DNA of 64,000 nucleotides from Candidatus Flexicrinis affinis. GTDB taxonomy: Bacteria; Chloroflexota; Anaerolineae; Aggregatilineales; Phototrophicaceae. A program made the translations under genes and the position numbers. Below the pieces are notes generated by a model that saw only the letters and a list, made by a program, of their open reading frames with translations, ran no database searches and was not told the DNA's origin. The stretch is taken from NCBI GenBank assembly GCA_016716525.1, contig JADJWE010000001.1, forward strand, positions 1,116,001 to 1,180,000, written 5' to 3'. Below, one piece after another: positions 24,756 through 32,431 of this stretch (positions are counted from its first letter, which is position 1; each line of letters opens with the position of its first letter).

Positions 24756-24757
24756 TT
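24732..24757. repeat. 26-bp perfect palindrome at the parB 3' end, parS candidate
   Basis: The half site AAAAGGTTCACGC is followed directly by its complement, with the last bases overlapping the parB stop codon. The core GTTCACG...CGTGAAC recalls chromosomal parS (GTTTCACGTGAAAC). As an RNA it is a possible bidirectional terminator with A/T flanks. Both readings are open. Confidence 0.6.
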
Positions 24758-25949
24758 ACTTCGCGGATAAGTGTTTGAGTGCCTCAGAAAGCACCCGCTG
24801 CAACGCCTGAAGGCGGGCAAATGCGATATCGGCGTCACCTTCCTGTTTGAGCAGGGCTTTGGCGATGTCGCCGGCCGATAGTGCGCTGATTGTTTGTGTC
24901 ATCTTCGCCACCTTGACCGCCGCTCCTGGCAGCCTTTCGGACATTTCATTCTCGTTGTCCTCCATCTCGTTCCCCTCGCAAAGCTCTTTGATCTGTTTGC
25001 CCGACAGACCCAGGTCGATGATCTGCCTCACAACTTCTGCGTGATACTCCTGTGCGAGACTCAGTACGGGGCGCAGCTTGAATTCCTCGATGTTGTGCCG
25101 GTCTGCCAGCTCCAGCGCCTCGTCCGACAGCCGGAGAAGGTTCTTGATGTAGCTGAAATACGTCTTCTTCATGCCGCCCATCGCGCTGAGGATCGCTTCG
25201 GTGTATTCGCGCTTGCCGCGCAGATCCAGGTCGAGCGCCTGCCGGTAGAAGTCGTTGGTGACGGCGCCGTCCGGGATTTCGTAGCCGTGCACGGTGAGCA
25301 GCAGGAGGGCAGCCTGTCGGGCCATCGCCACCGCCGACAATCCGCTGCGCGCCGTGTTCTCGCGCGCCTGCCGGAACACCGACGTGTTCTCGGTCGGGAT
25401 CACGATGCATGGGATCATGCCGTCTCCGCTGTAGTTCGGGATGAAGTCGCGCAGCAGCCAGCTCGCCCAGTAACGCCGCTCGCCAGTCTCGATCCGAAAC
25501 TGCTGCACGACACCATGCGACACGTCGACCACGGTCAGCGGATTGACCTGTCCGTCGTCGCGGATCGTGACGGCGAGGTTGACCAGATCGTGCAGCAGCT
25601 GCTCCTCCGGCGACAACTGAACGGCCGGATCGTCGGGAGCGTCGGCATCGGGGTTTGGCAGCAACTCGAGCACGTTGCTGAACGGCCGTCCGCGCTGCCG
25701 TGCCGAGACCTGCACGAGCTGGACCAATCCGCGCAACGCCTGCGTCGGCGTCATCCGGCCAGCGTGGAAGTCGAAGTGCAGATGCTCTGGCAGCACGCGC
25801 CGTGGCTGAATGGGATCCGGTCGCACCATTTCGAGCAGCAGTCGCTCGACACGAAGGCCCGTATCGGTGAACTGCGTTTGGCCGCCCACCAGCATATCGG
25901 CGGTGACACTGTCAAGCAGTTCGTCGATGCGCTGGTTCTGACGTTTCAT
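24756..25949 (-). CDS. parB: ParB-family partition protein
   Basis: The start ATG overlaps the parA stop (ATGA), so the two are translationally coupled. The protein of 397 residues has the ParB N-terminal signature split by an insertion: PDPIQPRRVL near residue 45, then after a long insert VNPLTVVDVSHGVVQQFRIE and TGERRYWASWLL, then the CTP-binding/box II equivalent FRQARENTARSGLSAVAMAR. A helix-turn-helix region follows (MGGMKKTYFSYIKNLLRLSD). The C-terminus is a charged helix with LSAGDIAKALLKQEGDADI that may dimerise. It is longer than usual for plasmid ParBs because of the insert at residues 55-130. It should load on a parS site; a palindrome lies at its own 3' end. Confidence 0.85.
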   Translation of the reverse strand: MKRQNQRIDELLDSVTADMLVGGQTQFTDTGLRVERLLLEMVRPDPIQPRRVLPEHLHFDFHAGRMTPTQALRGLVQLVQVSARQRGRPFSNVLELLPNPDADAPDDPAVQLSPEEQLLHDLVNLAVTIRDDGQVNPLTVVDVSHGVVQQFRIETGERRYWASWLLRDFIPNYSGDGMIPCIVIPTENTSVFRQARENTARSGLSAVAMARQAALLLLTVHGYEIPDGAVTNDFYRQALDLDLRGKREYTEAILSAMGGMKKTYFSYIKNLLRLSDEALELADRHNIEEFKLRPVLSLAQEYHAEVVRQIIDLGLSGKQIKELCEGNEMEDNENEMSERLPGAAVKVAKMTQTISALSAGDIAKALLKQEGDADIAFARLQALQRVLSEALKHLSAK

Positions 25950-26770
25950 GCCGCACCGCCTGCCATGATCTGCACGAGCCGGATGACGATGCTCATGTAC
26001 GCCTTGCTCGCCGGCGCGTGCGGATCGTAGGTGAAGATGCTCTGGTGGCACTGATGCGCGTACGACACCGCTTCATTCACCGGCACGACGCCAAGCAGCA
26101 GCGGCCCGAGCACTCGGTGCGCCTTGAGCTCGTCAAGCAGGTATTTGTGCCCACGCACACGCGCGTTCATCTTGGTGACAAGGATGCCGCTGACGCGCAG
26201 GTTCGGCTGACGCCAGCCATCGCGGATGTCATTGATCTTGCCGATCACGCTCATCAGACCGACCGTTTCGAGATAGCGCGGCTCGACCGGCACAATCGCG
26301 TCTGTGGCAGCGATCAGCCCCATCTCAGTCATCAGCGAAAACGACGGCCGCGTGTCGATGACGATCGCGGCATAACGGTCAGCGATCTGGTTGAGAGGAT
26401 CGGCGAGGCGGTACGGTGCGCCGGCCAGGCTGTTCAGTTCGCGCTCAGCGCCTTCAAGCAGCGACGAGGCCGGCAGGACGTGCAGGTCCGCGTCCCACGT
26501 CGACGGCACCAGGCATCCGAGCAAGGTCCGCGCTGCGCTCTGTCGGTCGGCCATCAGGACGGTGTACAGACTGTTGTCTGCGCCGTAGTTCTTCGACCCG
26601 GTGGTGACCAGCGTGGCGTGCGCCTGACTGTCGGTGTCGATCAGCAGCACACGCGGGTTGGGTGCGCCGGCGTGTCGCAGCATCGAGACGATGCCATACG
26701 CAGCATTGGTGGATGATGTCGTCTTAGACGTGCCACCCTTGTGGTTGGTAAATACGAAAACGCGAGTCAT
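25946..26770 (-). CDS. parA: ParA-family partition ATPase
   Basis: The start (MTRVFVFTNHKGGTSKTTSS) has a GAGAGG ribosome site upstream; the longer open frame is not supported. The 274-residue ATPase has the deviant Walker A (KGGTSKTT), Walker A' (VLLIDTDSQAHAT) and Walker B (AAIVIDTRPS) motifs of ParA/Soj proteins, and the SGILVTKMNARVRGHKYLLD region. It has no N-terminal DNA-binding extension, so it is like type Ib or chromosomal ParAs. It forms parA-parB-rep with the two genes downstream, a cassette for stable inheritance of a plasmid or chromid. Confidence 0.9.
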   Translation of the reverse strand: MTRVFVFTNHKGGTSKTTSSTNAAYGIVSMLRHAGAPNPRVLLIDTDSQAHATLVTTGSKNYGADNSLYTVLMADRQSAARTLLGCLVPSTWDADLHVLPASSLLEGAERELNSLAGAPYRLADPLNQIADRYAAIVIDTRPSFSLMTEMGLIAATDAIVPVEPRYLETVGLMSVIGKINDIRDGWRQPNLRVSGILVTKMNARVRGHKYLLDELKAHRVLGPLLLGVVPVNEAVSYAHQCHQSIFTYDPHAPASKAYMSIVIRLVQIMAGGAA

Positions 26771-27101
26771 GTGCCATACCTCTCGAACCCAACATCCTGT
26801 CGATTTCGCTGCGGCTGGCGAGTGCTTCCCGGACCTGTGGTAGAGTGGCATCCGGAAGCCTTGCTGACGCGAGCAGCGAGCTTCTAGGTGGGCGGAGGAA
26901 GGCGCACCTCCTCCGTTCACCGCTAAAGCCGATCTAGTCTAGGGTTGAGAGGCGCACGAGATGTGCGTGATAGGGGAATTGGATGCGTTGGATAAGAGTT
27001 GAGCGACTTAAGCGAGGGGATTGTTCGGTTAAGTTCCTGTCTCTCCCGCAGCAGCGTAATCAGGTGTCCACAGGGACACCTGTTTGTTTGACGGAGGAAT
27101 C
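26771..27101. other. Intergenic region between parA and the nitroreductase gene
   Basis: This 331-base gap separates accessory and chromosomal genes. It holds the parA promoter region, a small hairpin (arms CGGAGGA 26893-26899 and 26909-26915) and the terminator at 27061-27090. No gene, tRNA or att-like direct repeat was seen. Confidence 0.5.
27061..27090 (+). terminator. Rho-independent terminator
   Basis: A perfect 9-bp stem (CAGGTGTCC 27061-27069, complement 27074-27082) with loop ACAG is followed by TTTGTTTG. It stops plus-strand transcription just before the nitroreductase start or acts as a leader attenuator. Confidence 0.65.
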
Positions 27102-27692
27102 GTGACCGAACCCATCTGTAAGCCGCGGCTTGATGCCGTACTCGACTACCTGTTGACCCGGCGGTCGCTGCCTACCGCCAAGATGACCGGCCCCGGACCG
27201 GATGATGCCGAACTCGAACTCATCCTGCGCGCGGCGACCCGCGTGCCCGATCACGGCAAGCTGGCCCCGTGGCGCATTCACGTGGTTCGCGGGGAAGCGC
27301 AGCACACGCTGGGGAAGGAGTGGGCCGCAATTTTTGAGCGCGACCATCCCGATGCCAGCGATGAGCTCATCGAATCCGAGGCCGGGCGCCCGGCCCGTGC
27401 CCCGTTGCTGCTGATCGTCAGTACGCGCATCGAGAACGTGCAGCGAATTCCCCGCTTTGAGCAGCTTCTATCCGGCGCGGGAGTGTGCCTGAACGCGATT
27501 CACGCGGCCAACGCGCTCGGCTTTTTCACGACGTGGATCACCGATTGGCCGTCGTATCACCCGGACGTGAAGGCCGGCCTGGGTATTCCGGAGAGCGACG
27601 AGATTATCGGGCTGATCTACGTTGGCAGCGCGCTTCAGCCGACCGACGAACGCCCGCGACCGGCGCTTGAGGACATCGTGAGCTATCTGTAA
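27102..27692 (+). CDS. Nitroreductase family protein (YdjA-like)
   Basis: A GTG start at 27102 is preceded by GGAGGA; an upstream TTG lies in the terminator and is unlikely. The 196-residue protein has the FMN-binding layout of small nitroreductases: LTRRSLPTAKMTGPGPD near residue 20, RAATRVPDHGKLAPWRIHVV (the conserved P-D-H-G-x-x-x-P-W-R motif of the YdjA subgroup) near residues 45-65, and LSGAGVCLNAIHAANALGFF near 130. YdjA-type enzymes reduce nitro compounds or related substrates with NAD(P)H; the physiological substrate is not known. A strong terminator follows. Confidence 0.85.
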   Translation: MTEPICKPRLDAVLDYLLTRRSLPTAKMTGPGPDDAELELILRAATRVPDHGKLAPWRIHVVRGEAQHTLGKEWAAIFERDHPDASDELIESEAGRPARAPLLLIVSTRIENVQRIPRFEQLLSGAGVCLNAIHAANALGFFTTWITDWPSYHPDVKAGLGIPESDEIIGLIYVGSALQPTDERPRPALEDIVSYL

Positions 27693-27696
27693 ACAG

Positions 27697-27724
27697 AACA
27701 GGCCGGTCGCGCGACCGGCCTGTT
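27697..27724. terminator. Bidirectional terminator
   Basis: A perfect 28-base palindrome (half site AACAGGCCGGTCGC) lies between convergent genes. T-rich text follows on the plus strand (GCTTTGTT). It can serve both the nitroreductase and the gcv operon, whose last stop is at 27747. Confidence 0.75.
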
Positions 27725-27746
27725 GCTTTGTTCAAGACGGCGCTGC

Positions 27747-29231
27747 TTATGTGTCTTTGAGCAGCGGGGCGCAGCACAGCACGAGCTGTTTGGCGGCGCG
27801 CACCTCATCGAGGCGAGAAACCGGCGTCTTGTGCGGCGCACTGAGCAGCAGCTCCGGGTTCTCCTTGGCTTCCTGCGCGATCTTCTTCATCGCTGCGATG
27901 AACTGATCGAGTGTTTCCTTCGTCTCCGTCTCGGTCGGTTCGATCAACAGCGCCTCGGGAACAATTAGCGGGAAGTAGTTGGTGGGCGGATGATAGCCGT
28001 AGTCCATCAACCGCTTGCTGATATCCAGCGCGTGGACCTTTTCCACGCCTTCAAAGTGGCCCTCGATCACGAACTCGTGCCCGCAGGCGCGATCGTACGG
28101 CACGGTGTACGTGTCGCTAAGCCCAACGCGGATGTAGTTCGCGTTCAGTACGGCGTGGCGCGACACCTGATGCAGACCTTCGCCGCCATACGCCCGGATG
28201 TAGGAATAGGCGCGGGTGTGCATGCCGAAGTTCCCGTGGAACGCCTTGAGCCGGCCAATCGACTTCTCTGGCGTGACGAACCCGTACAGCGGGGCTTCCT
28301 CGTCTGTTCCCGGCTCGACTATGTCGACGTGCGGGGCAGGTAAGAACGGCTTGAGCTTCTCGTTGACGCCGACCGCACCCGATCCGGGGCCGCCGCCGCC
28401 GTGGGGCGTGCTGAACGTCTTGTGCAAGTTGTAGTGCATGACGTCAAAGCCGAGCGCGCCGGGCTTGACCACGCCCATCAGCGCGTTCATGTTGGCACCG
28501 TCCATGTACATCAAGCCACCTGCGTTGTGGACAAGCTCGACGATCTTGAGGATGCCGCGCTCGAACAGACCAAGTGTACTGGGTACGGTGATCATCATGC
28601 CGGCGATGTTGTCGCGCTCCGGCCCTTCGCAGACCTTCTTCAGCGCCTCAATGTCGACGTCGCCTTTGTCGTCCGCCGGCAGTTCGATCACGCTCAACCC
28701 GGCCATCGTGACGGTGGCGGGGTTGGTCCCGTGCGCGCTGTCCGGGACGAGGATCTTCGTCCGCTGCGGCTCGCCGCGGTCGATGTGATATTTCCGGATC
28801 ATCAGGATGCCGGCGAATTCGCCATGCGCGCCCGCCGCCGGGTGCAAGCTCACGGCGTTCAGTCCGCTGACTTCGGCCAGCCACTGCTGTAGCTGGTACA
28901 TTAGCGCAAGCGCGCCTTGCGCGCCTGCCTCGTCCGTCAGCGGATGCAGGCCGGCGAACCCCTCGTAGCGCGCCACGTCTTCGTTGATCTTCGGGTTGTA
29001 CTTCATTGTACAACTGCCGAGGGGATAAAAGCCTTTGTCGATGGCGTAGTTCAACTGGCTTAGCCGCACGAAATGACGGATGACCTCCAGCTCGCTGACT
29101 TCTGGAAGCATGAGTTCCGTGCGCAGCATGTCTGCCGGCAGCGGGTCGGACTTCGGCACGTCGAGGCTGGGCAGGTTGGTGCCGATGCGGCCCGGCTGAC
29201 TCAGTTCGTAAATCGTCGGTTCGTGCGTCAT
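27747..29231 (-). CDS. gcvPB: Glycine dehydrogenase (decarboxylating) subunit 2
   Basis: This is the C-terminal half of P-protein, the PLP enzyme that decarboxylates glycine and passes aminomethyl to lipoyl-GcvH. It has DKGFYPLGSCTMKYNPKINE near residue 65, SLHPAAGAHGEFAG, PDSAHGTNPATVTMAG, and the PLP lysine in MHYNLHKTFSTPHGGGGPG near residue 275. At 494 residues it has the usual length for two-subunit systems. The start ATG overlaps the gcvPA stop (ATGA), so translation is coupled. Last gene of the gcv operon; a terminator follows. Confidence 0.97.
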   Translation of the reverse strand: MTHEPTIYELSQPGRIGTNLPSLDVPKSDPLPADMLRTELMLPEVSELEVIRHFVRLSQLNYAIDKGFYPLGSCTMKYNPKINEDVARYEGFAGLHPLTDEAGAQGALALMYQLQQWLAEVSGLNAVSLHPAAGAHGEFAGILMIRKYHIDRGEPQRTKILVPDSAHGTNPATVTMAGLSVIELPADDKGDVDIEALKKVCEGPERDNIAGMMITVPSTLGLFERGILKIVELVHNAGGLMYMDGANMNALMGVVKPGALGFDVMHYNLHKTFSTPHGGGGPGSGAVGVNEKLKPFLPAPHVDIVEPGTDEEAPLYGFVTPEKSIGRLKAFHGNFGMHTRAYSYIRAYGGEGLHQVSRHAVLNANYIRVGLSDTYTVPYDRACGHEFVIEGHFEGVEKVHALDISKRLMDYGYHPPTNYFPLIVPEALLIEPTETETKETLDQFIAAMKKIAQEAKENPELLLSAPHKTPVSRLDEVRAAKQLVLCCAPLLKDT

Positions 29232-30562
29232 GACAGTGCCCCGAGCGTCTCAACCAATGCGTCGATTTCGGCTTTGCTGTTGGTTTCCGTCACGGCGATC
29301 AGCATGTGATCGACCAGATGCGGGTAGTCGGTGCCGAGGTCGTACCCGCCGACGATTCCCTGCTCAAGCAAGGCGGTATTCACTTTCTCCACCGGCACCG
29401 GGCACTTGACCACGAACTCGTTGAAGAACGGCAGCGTGCGGTCGACCGAATAGCCAGCGAGCTTATCGATCTCCGCAGCGGCGTAGTGGGCTTTGTGATA
29501 GCACAGCTCCGCGACTTGCCGCAGGCCGTTCTTGCCCAACAGGCTCATGTGGACACACGCCGCCAGCGCCATGAGACCCTGATTCGTACAGATATTGCTG
29601 CTGGCTCTCTCGCGCTTGATGTCTTGCTCGCGCGGCCTCAGCGTCATGACGTAGGCGCGGCGGCCATCGCTGTCGATTGTCTCGCCGATGATGCGGCCGG
29701 CGATCTTGCGGACATACTCCTGCTTGATGCTGAAGAAGCCGAGGTACGGCCCGCCGAACTGCAGGCCGACGCCGAGGGGTTGGCCCTCGCCGACCGCGAT
29801 GTCCGCGCCAAGTTCGGCAGGCGACTTGAGCATGCCGAGTGCGACGGGATTGACCACCGTGACGAGCAGCGCGCCGACGGCGTGTGCCTTTTCGGCCAGC
29901 GCCTTGATGTCTTCGATCTGCCCGAAGAAGTTCGGGTACTGGATTGCGACCATCGCCGTGTTGTCGTCGATCAGGGCGGCGAGGTCTGCCATGGACCGGG
30001 GCTGATCGTCGCCGGCAATCTCGATCTGCCTGCCCTGATGGTACGTGCGCACAACGTCGCGGTACTGCGGGTGGATATTGTGGCTCAGGACGATCTTGCT
30101 TCGCTTAAAGCGGCTGACATCAAGTGCAACGGTGACCGCTTCGGCTAGGCTGGTCGCGCCGTCATAATGGCTGGCGTTGGCGGCGTCCATGCCGGTCAGC
30201 CCGCACATCATTGACTGATACTCGAACACGGCCTGCAGTGTGCCTTGGCTGAGTTCGGGCTGATACGGCGTGTAGGCCGTGAAAAACTCGCCGCGCAGCA
30301 GAATGTGATTGACGGCAGACGGGACGAAATGATGATACGCTCCGGCGCCACGAAAGACCGCGAAGTTTCCCGCGTGGTCGTTGGCTTCGGCGTACGCCTT
30401 GAGTTCCGCGGCGATTTCGTATTCGCTGAGGGCAGGCGGGATGTCGATCTTGGGAAAGCGATGGCTCGCCGGCACGGCATCGAAGAGGTCTTCGATCGTG
30501 GTAACTCCGATCGCCGCGAGCATCTGCTGGCGATCTAGCTCGGTGTGTGGGATATACGACAT
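29228..30562 (-). CDS. gcvPA: Glycine dehydrogenase (decarboxylating) subunit 1
   Basis: The N-terminal half of P-protein (444 residues). It has YIPHTELDRQQMLAAIGVTT at the start, FRGAGAYHHFVPSAVNHILL near residue 70, TAYTPYQPELSQGTLQAVFE near 95, and MTLRPREQDIKRERASSNIC near 320, all typical of GcvPA. It forms the active P-protein together with GcvPB. The gene lies 15 bases after the MOSC gene and overlaps gcvPB by 4 bases. Expression is likely set by the glycine riboswitch at the head of the operon. Confidence 0.97.
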   Translation of the reverse strand: MSYIPHTELDRQQMLAAIGVTTIEDLFDAVPASHRFPKIDIPPALSEYEIAAELKAYAEANDHAGNFAVFRGAGAYHHFVPSAVNHILLRGEFFTAYTPYQPELSQGTLQAVFEYQSMMCGLTGMDAANASHYDGATSLAEAVTVALDVSRFKRSKIVLSHNIHPQYRDVVRTYHQGRQIEIAGDDQPRSMADLAALIDDNTAMVAIQYPNFFGQIEDIKALAEKAHAVGALLVTVVNPVALGMLKSPAELGADIAVGEGQPLGVGLQFGGPYLGFFSIKQEYVRKIAGRIIGETIDSDGRRAYVMTLRPREQDIKRERASSNICTNQGLMALAACVHMSLLGKNGLRQVAELCYHKAHYAAAEIDKLAGYSVDRTLPFFNEFVVKCPVPVEKVNTALLEQGIVGGYDLGTDYPHLVDHMLIAVTETNSKAEIDALVETLGALS

Positions 30563-30577
30563 AGGGTACGCGCTTCT

Positions 30578-31252
30578 CTACTCGAGGACGCCCGTCGACG
30601 CGAGCGCCTTGTTGGCCATCTTTCGCCAGAATGCCGACGCCTCAGGGGCGTTCGCAAGCTGGCGCGCCGCGTCGATGAAGTCGTCCGGCGTGTCAATCAG
30701 ATCGAAACAGCGTGCGATCGTCAAAGCGGGTTGAGGGCGTTCAGCCAGCGTCAGGTCGGCGCCGGCCGCGATCGTGCCCTCGTTCAATACGCGGAAGTAC
30801 CACCCCGTGCGACGGAGAGCGTACACGCGGTCGTGTAGGTCGCGCTGGTTCCAGCGGCGCGAAACCTTCCAGCACGGGTAACGCGGCCCCGTCACCTGCA
30901 GGGTCAAATCGTCCGCAGTGTAGACATCACCAACGCATACGGTGGTTTCGTCCTGCCTGTCGATCGTCAGGTTCTCGCCGAATCCACCGGCCTGCACGTC
31001 GAGATGGGGCAGCTCGGCTCGCCAGGCAGGATAATGCGAGCTCGCGTAACCGAGCACCGCCTTGTCCGGCCCACCGTGGTTCTTGGTATCCGCCTGACCG
31101 TCACCTGAAACGCCCAATGCCGCGATGTGCAGTGCGCCAGCGACCGGGAACTTCCATATCCCAGACGTCCACGCTGCTTCACGACCGTCCGGTGCGTCGT
31201 GGAGGATACGCGTCTGAGGTTGGCCGACGTTGACCGAGACGACGCGAACCAC
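30578..31252 (-). CDS. MOSC domain protein (YiiM-like)
   Basis: A 224-residue protein of the MOSC family with the YiiM pattern: ALGVSGDGQADTKNHGGPDK near residue 46, GYASSHYPAWRAEL, GGFGENLTI, and the conserved cysteine in TGPRYPCWKVSRRW near residue 127. MOSC proteins handle molybdenum-cofactor-bound sulfur or reduce N-hydroxylated compounds in partnership with other proteins. The GTG start lies 3 bases after gcvH, so it is part of the glycine cleavage operon, which is an unusual place for it. No known link to glycine metabolism; it may simply be carried along. Confidence 0.88.
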   Translation of the reverse strand: MVRVVSVNVGQPQTRILHDAPDGREAAWTSGIWKFPVAGALHIAALGVSGDGQADTKNHGGPDKAVLGYASSHYPAWRAELPHLDVQAGGFGENLTIDRQDETTVCVGDVYTADDLTLQVTGPRYPCWKVSRRWNQRDLHDRVYALRRTGWYFRVLNEGTIAAGADLTLAERPQPALTIARCFDLIDTPDDFIDAARQLANAPEASAFWRKMANKALASTGVLE

Positions 31253-31255
31253 GGC

Positions 31256-31651
31256 CTAGCGATCCTCGCAGTATTTGGCGTACGCAGCGGCATCCATCAA
31301 CGCGCTGAGGTCAGGCGTGCCATCCACCTTGATCTTGACCAACCACGCCTCGCCATACGGATCGGCGTTGATCGTCTCAGGCGAGTCGACCAGCGCCGCG
31401 TTAGTCTCGGTGACCGTCCCGCTGACGAATGAATAAATCTCGCTCGCAGCCTTTACGGACTCCACATTCGCGATTTCAGCACCTGCACTCACCGTATCGC
31501 CTTTGCCGACTATATAGTCGACGAACACGATGTCGTTGAGCGCGTCCTGCGCATAGTCGCTAATGCCAATGGTGGCGACATCGCCATCAATTCGAACCCA
31601 CTCGTCGCTCTTGGCGTACTTCAGGTCTTCGGGAAATTTCAGGTCCGCCAT
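31256..31651 (-). CDS. gcvH: Glycine cleavage system H protein
   Basis: The lipoyl carrier of the glycine cleavage system, 131 residues. The start (MADLKFPEDLKYAKSDEWVR), GISDYAQDALNDIVFVDYIV and the lipoylated lysine in IANVESVKAASEIYSFVSGT (near residue 68) are all present, as is NADPYGEAWLVKIKV near the end. It shuttles aminomethyl from P-protein to T-protein. First gene of the operon gcvH-MOSC-gcvPA-gcvPB, with a riboswitch and terminator in its leader. T-protein is supplied by the GlyA-GcvT fusion at 34632-37847. Confidence 0.97.
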   Translation of the reverse strand: MADLKFPEDLKYAKSDEWVRIDGDVATIGISDYAQDALNDIVFVDYIVGKGDTVSAGAEIANVESVKAASEIYSFVSGTVTETNAALVDSPETINADPYGEAWLVKIKVDGTPDLSALMDAAAYAKYCEDR

Positions 31652-31704
31652 GACTCATCCTTTCGATCCACACACCATCTCACTGGGGAGAATGCTAGAA
31701 GCAT

Positions 31705-31748
31705 AACGAAAACAGGGTGCGCCACAAAACCGCTGTGTACGCACCCTG
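31705..31748 (-). terminator. Terminator in the gcv leader (riboswitch expression platform)
   Basis: On the minus strand a perfect 9-bp stem (CAGGGTGCG / CGCACCCTG; 31748-31740 and 31721-31713) with an 18-base loop is followed by TTTTCGTT. It lies between the glycine aptamer and gcvH, the place of an expression platform. Confidence 0.75.
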
Positions 31749-31761
31749 TCGGACAGCCTTC

Positions 31762-31880
31762 AGAGTGACCCGTGGACGAATCCCGTGAGCCTGAGAGTTT
31801 CGCGCGTGGTGACGCGGATCACGCAGCGCGCTTGCCCCTTCGGCGGCCGGGCAATTGCCCGACACTCTCTTCGTCTACGA
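31762..31880 (-). ncRNA. Glycine riboswitch (single aptamer)
   Basis: On the minus strand the leader reads GAAGAGAG, then GCCGAAGGGGCAA, a variable stem (GCGCGC...GCGCG) and AAACTCTCAGG, the conserved core elements of glycine aptamers. Only one full aptamer is visible; the upstream gene ends at 31948, leaving no room for a second. It should sense glycine and let gcv transcription past the terminator at 31705-31748 when glycine is high. Confidence 0.9.
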
Positions 31881-31947
31881 TCGAACTGGGCAGAATTCTA
31901 CCGACCGGCACGCGAACGCGCAACACCGCGATGCACGCCGCGGCAGG

Positions 31948-32361
31948 CTACTCGTCGTCGCTGATGACGCCGAACCACGTATACAATACAGTGCGCGACG
32001 CCGGCGTGAGCAACAAGTTGAAGCACAGGTGCCCGGTTGCGTCAGCAACGAGCGTCGGCCGCATGAGCAGTGTGCCGTCTCCTTGCAGCCCAAGGGCGAT
32101 ATAAGCCTCGCCGGTCCCGACTTGGCGGGTGGTCTGCAGTCCCTCGACGGCAACAAGCCGGCCGAGGACCCGCCGCAGTTCGTCGATACGCGGGCGGAGC
32201 GCCAGTTCGATCGGTCCGTGAGAGATCGCGAGCGAAACGTATGTGCCTTCCTTGCGCATGCTGAGTTGAGGCCGGAAGGGAGCGTCGATGGAAGATGAAA
32301 ATGTGAGCAGGCCGGATGTCTGGTCGTCCGTGTAGACGTCAAGCGGGTGGAAGTTGCGCAT
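31948..32361 (-). CDS. Hypothetical protein
   Basis: A 137-residue acidic protein (MRNFHPLDVYTDDQTSGLLT, GPIELALRPRIDELRRVLGR, TGEAYIALGLQGDGTLLMRP, TVLYTWFGVISDDE) without signal peptide or membrane segments. Alternating strands and one central helix are expected. I recognise no family. It ends about 70 bases before the glycine aptamer begins on the same strand, and is divergent from the Sco1 gene. Codon use fits the neighbours, so it is a real gene; function unknown. Confidence 0.7.
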   Translation of the reverse strand: MRNFHPLDVYTDDQTSGLLTFSSSIDAPFRPQLSMRKEGTYVSLAISHGPIELALRPRIDELRRVLGRLVAVEGLQTTRQVGTGEAYIALGLQGDGTLLMRPTLVADATGHLCFNLLLTPASRTVLYTWFGVISDDE

Positions 32362-32431
32362 TACAGCCTCGTGTGTGGCCGGGAGGGTCTGTTACAATCT
32401 TCACAATTGAGGAAGCGAGGTGAAATTTACC

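Noticed and set aside
24894..26030. 378-residue open frame on the plus strand
   Set aside because: It is antisense to parB with intact ParB motifs, so it is a shadow.
26771..27060. tRNA or attachment site between parA and the nitroreductase gene
   Set aside because: No cloverleaf, CCA end or direct repeat could be found by reading.
29306..30148. 280-residue open frame on the plus strand
   Set aside because: It is antisense to gcvPA.
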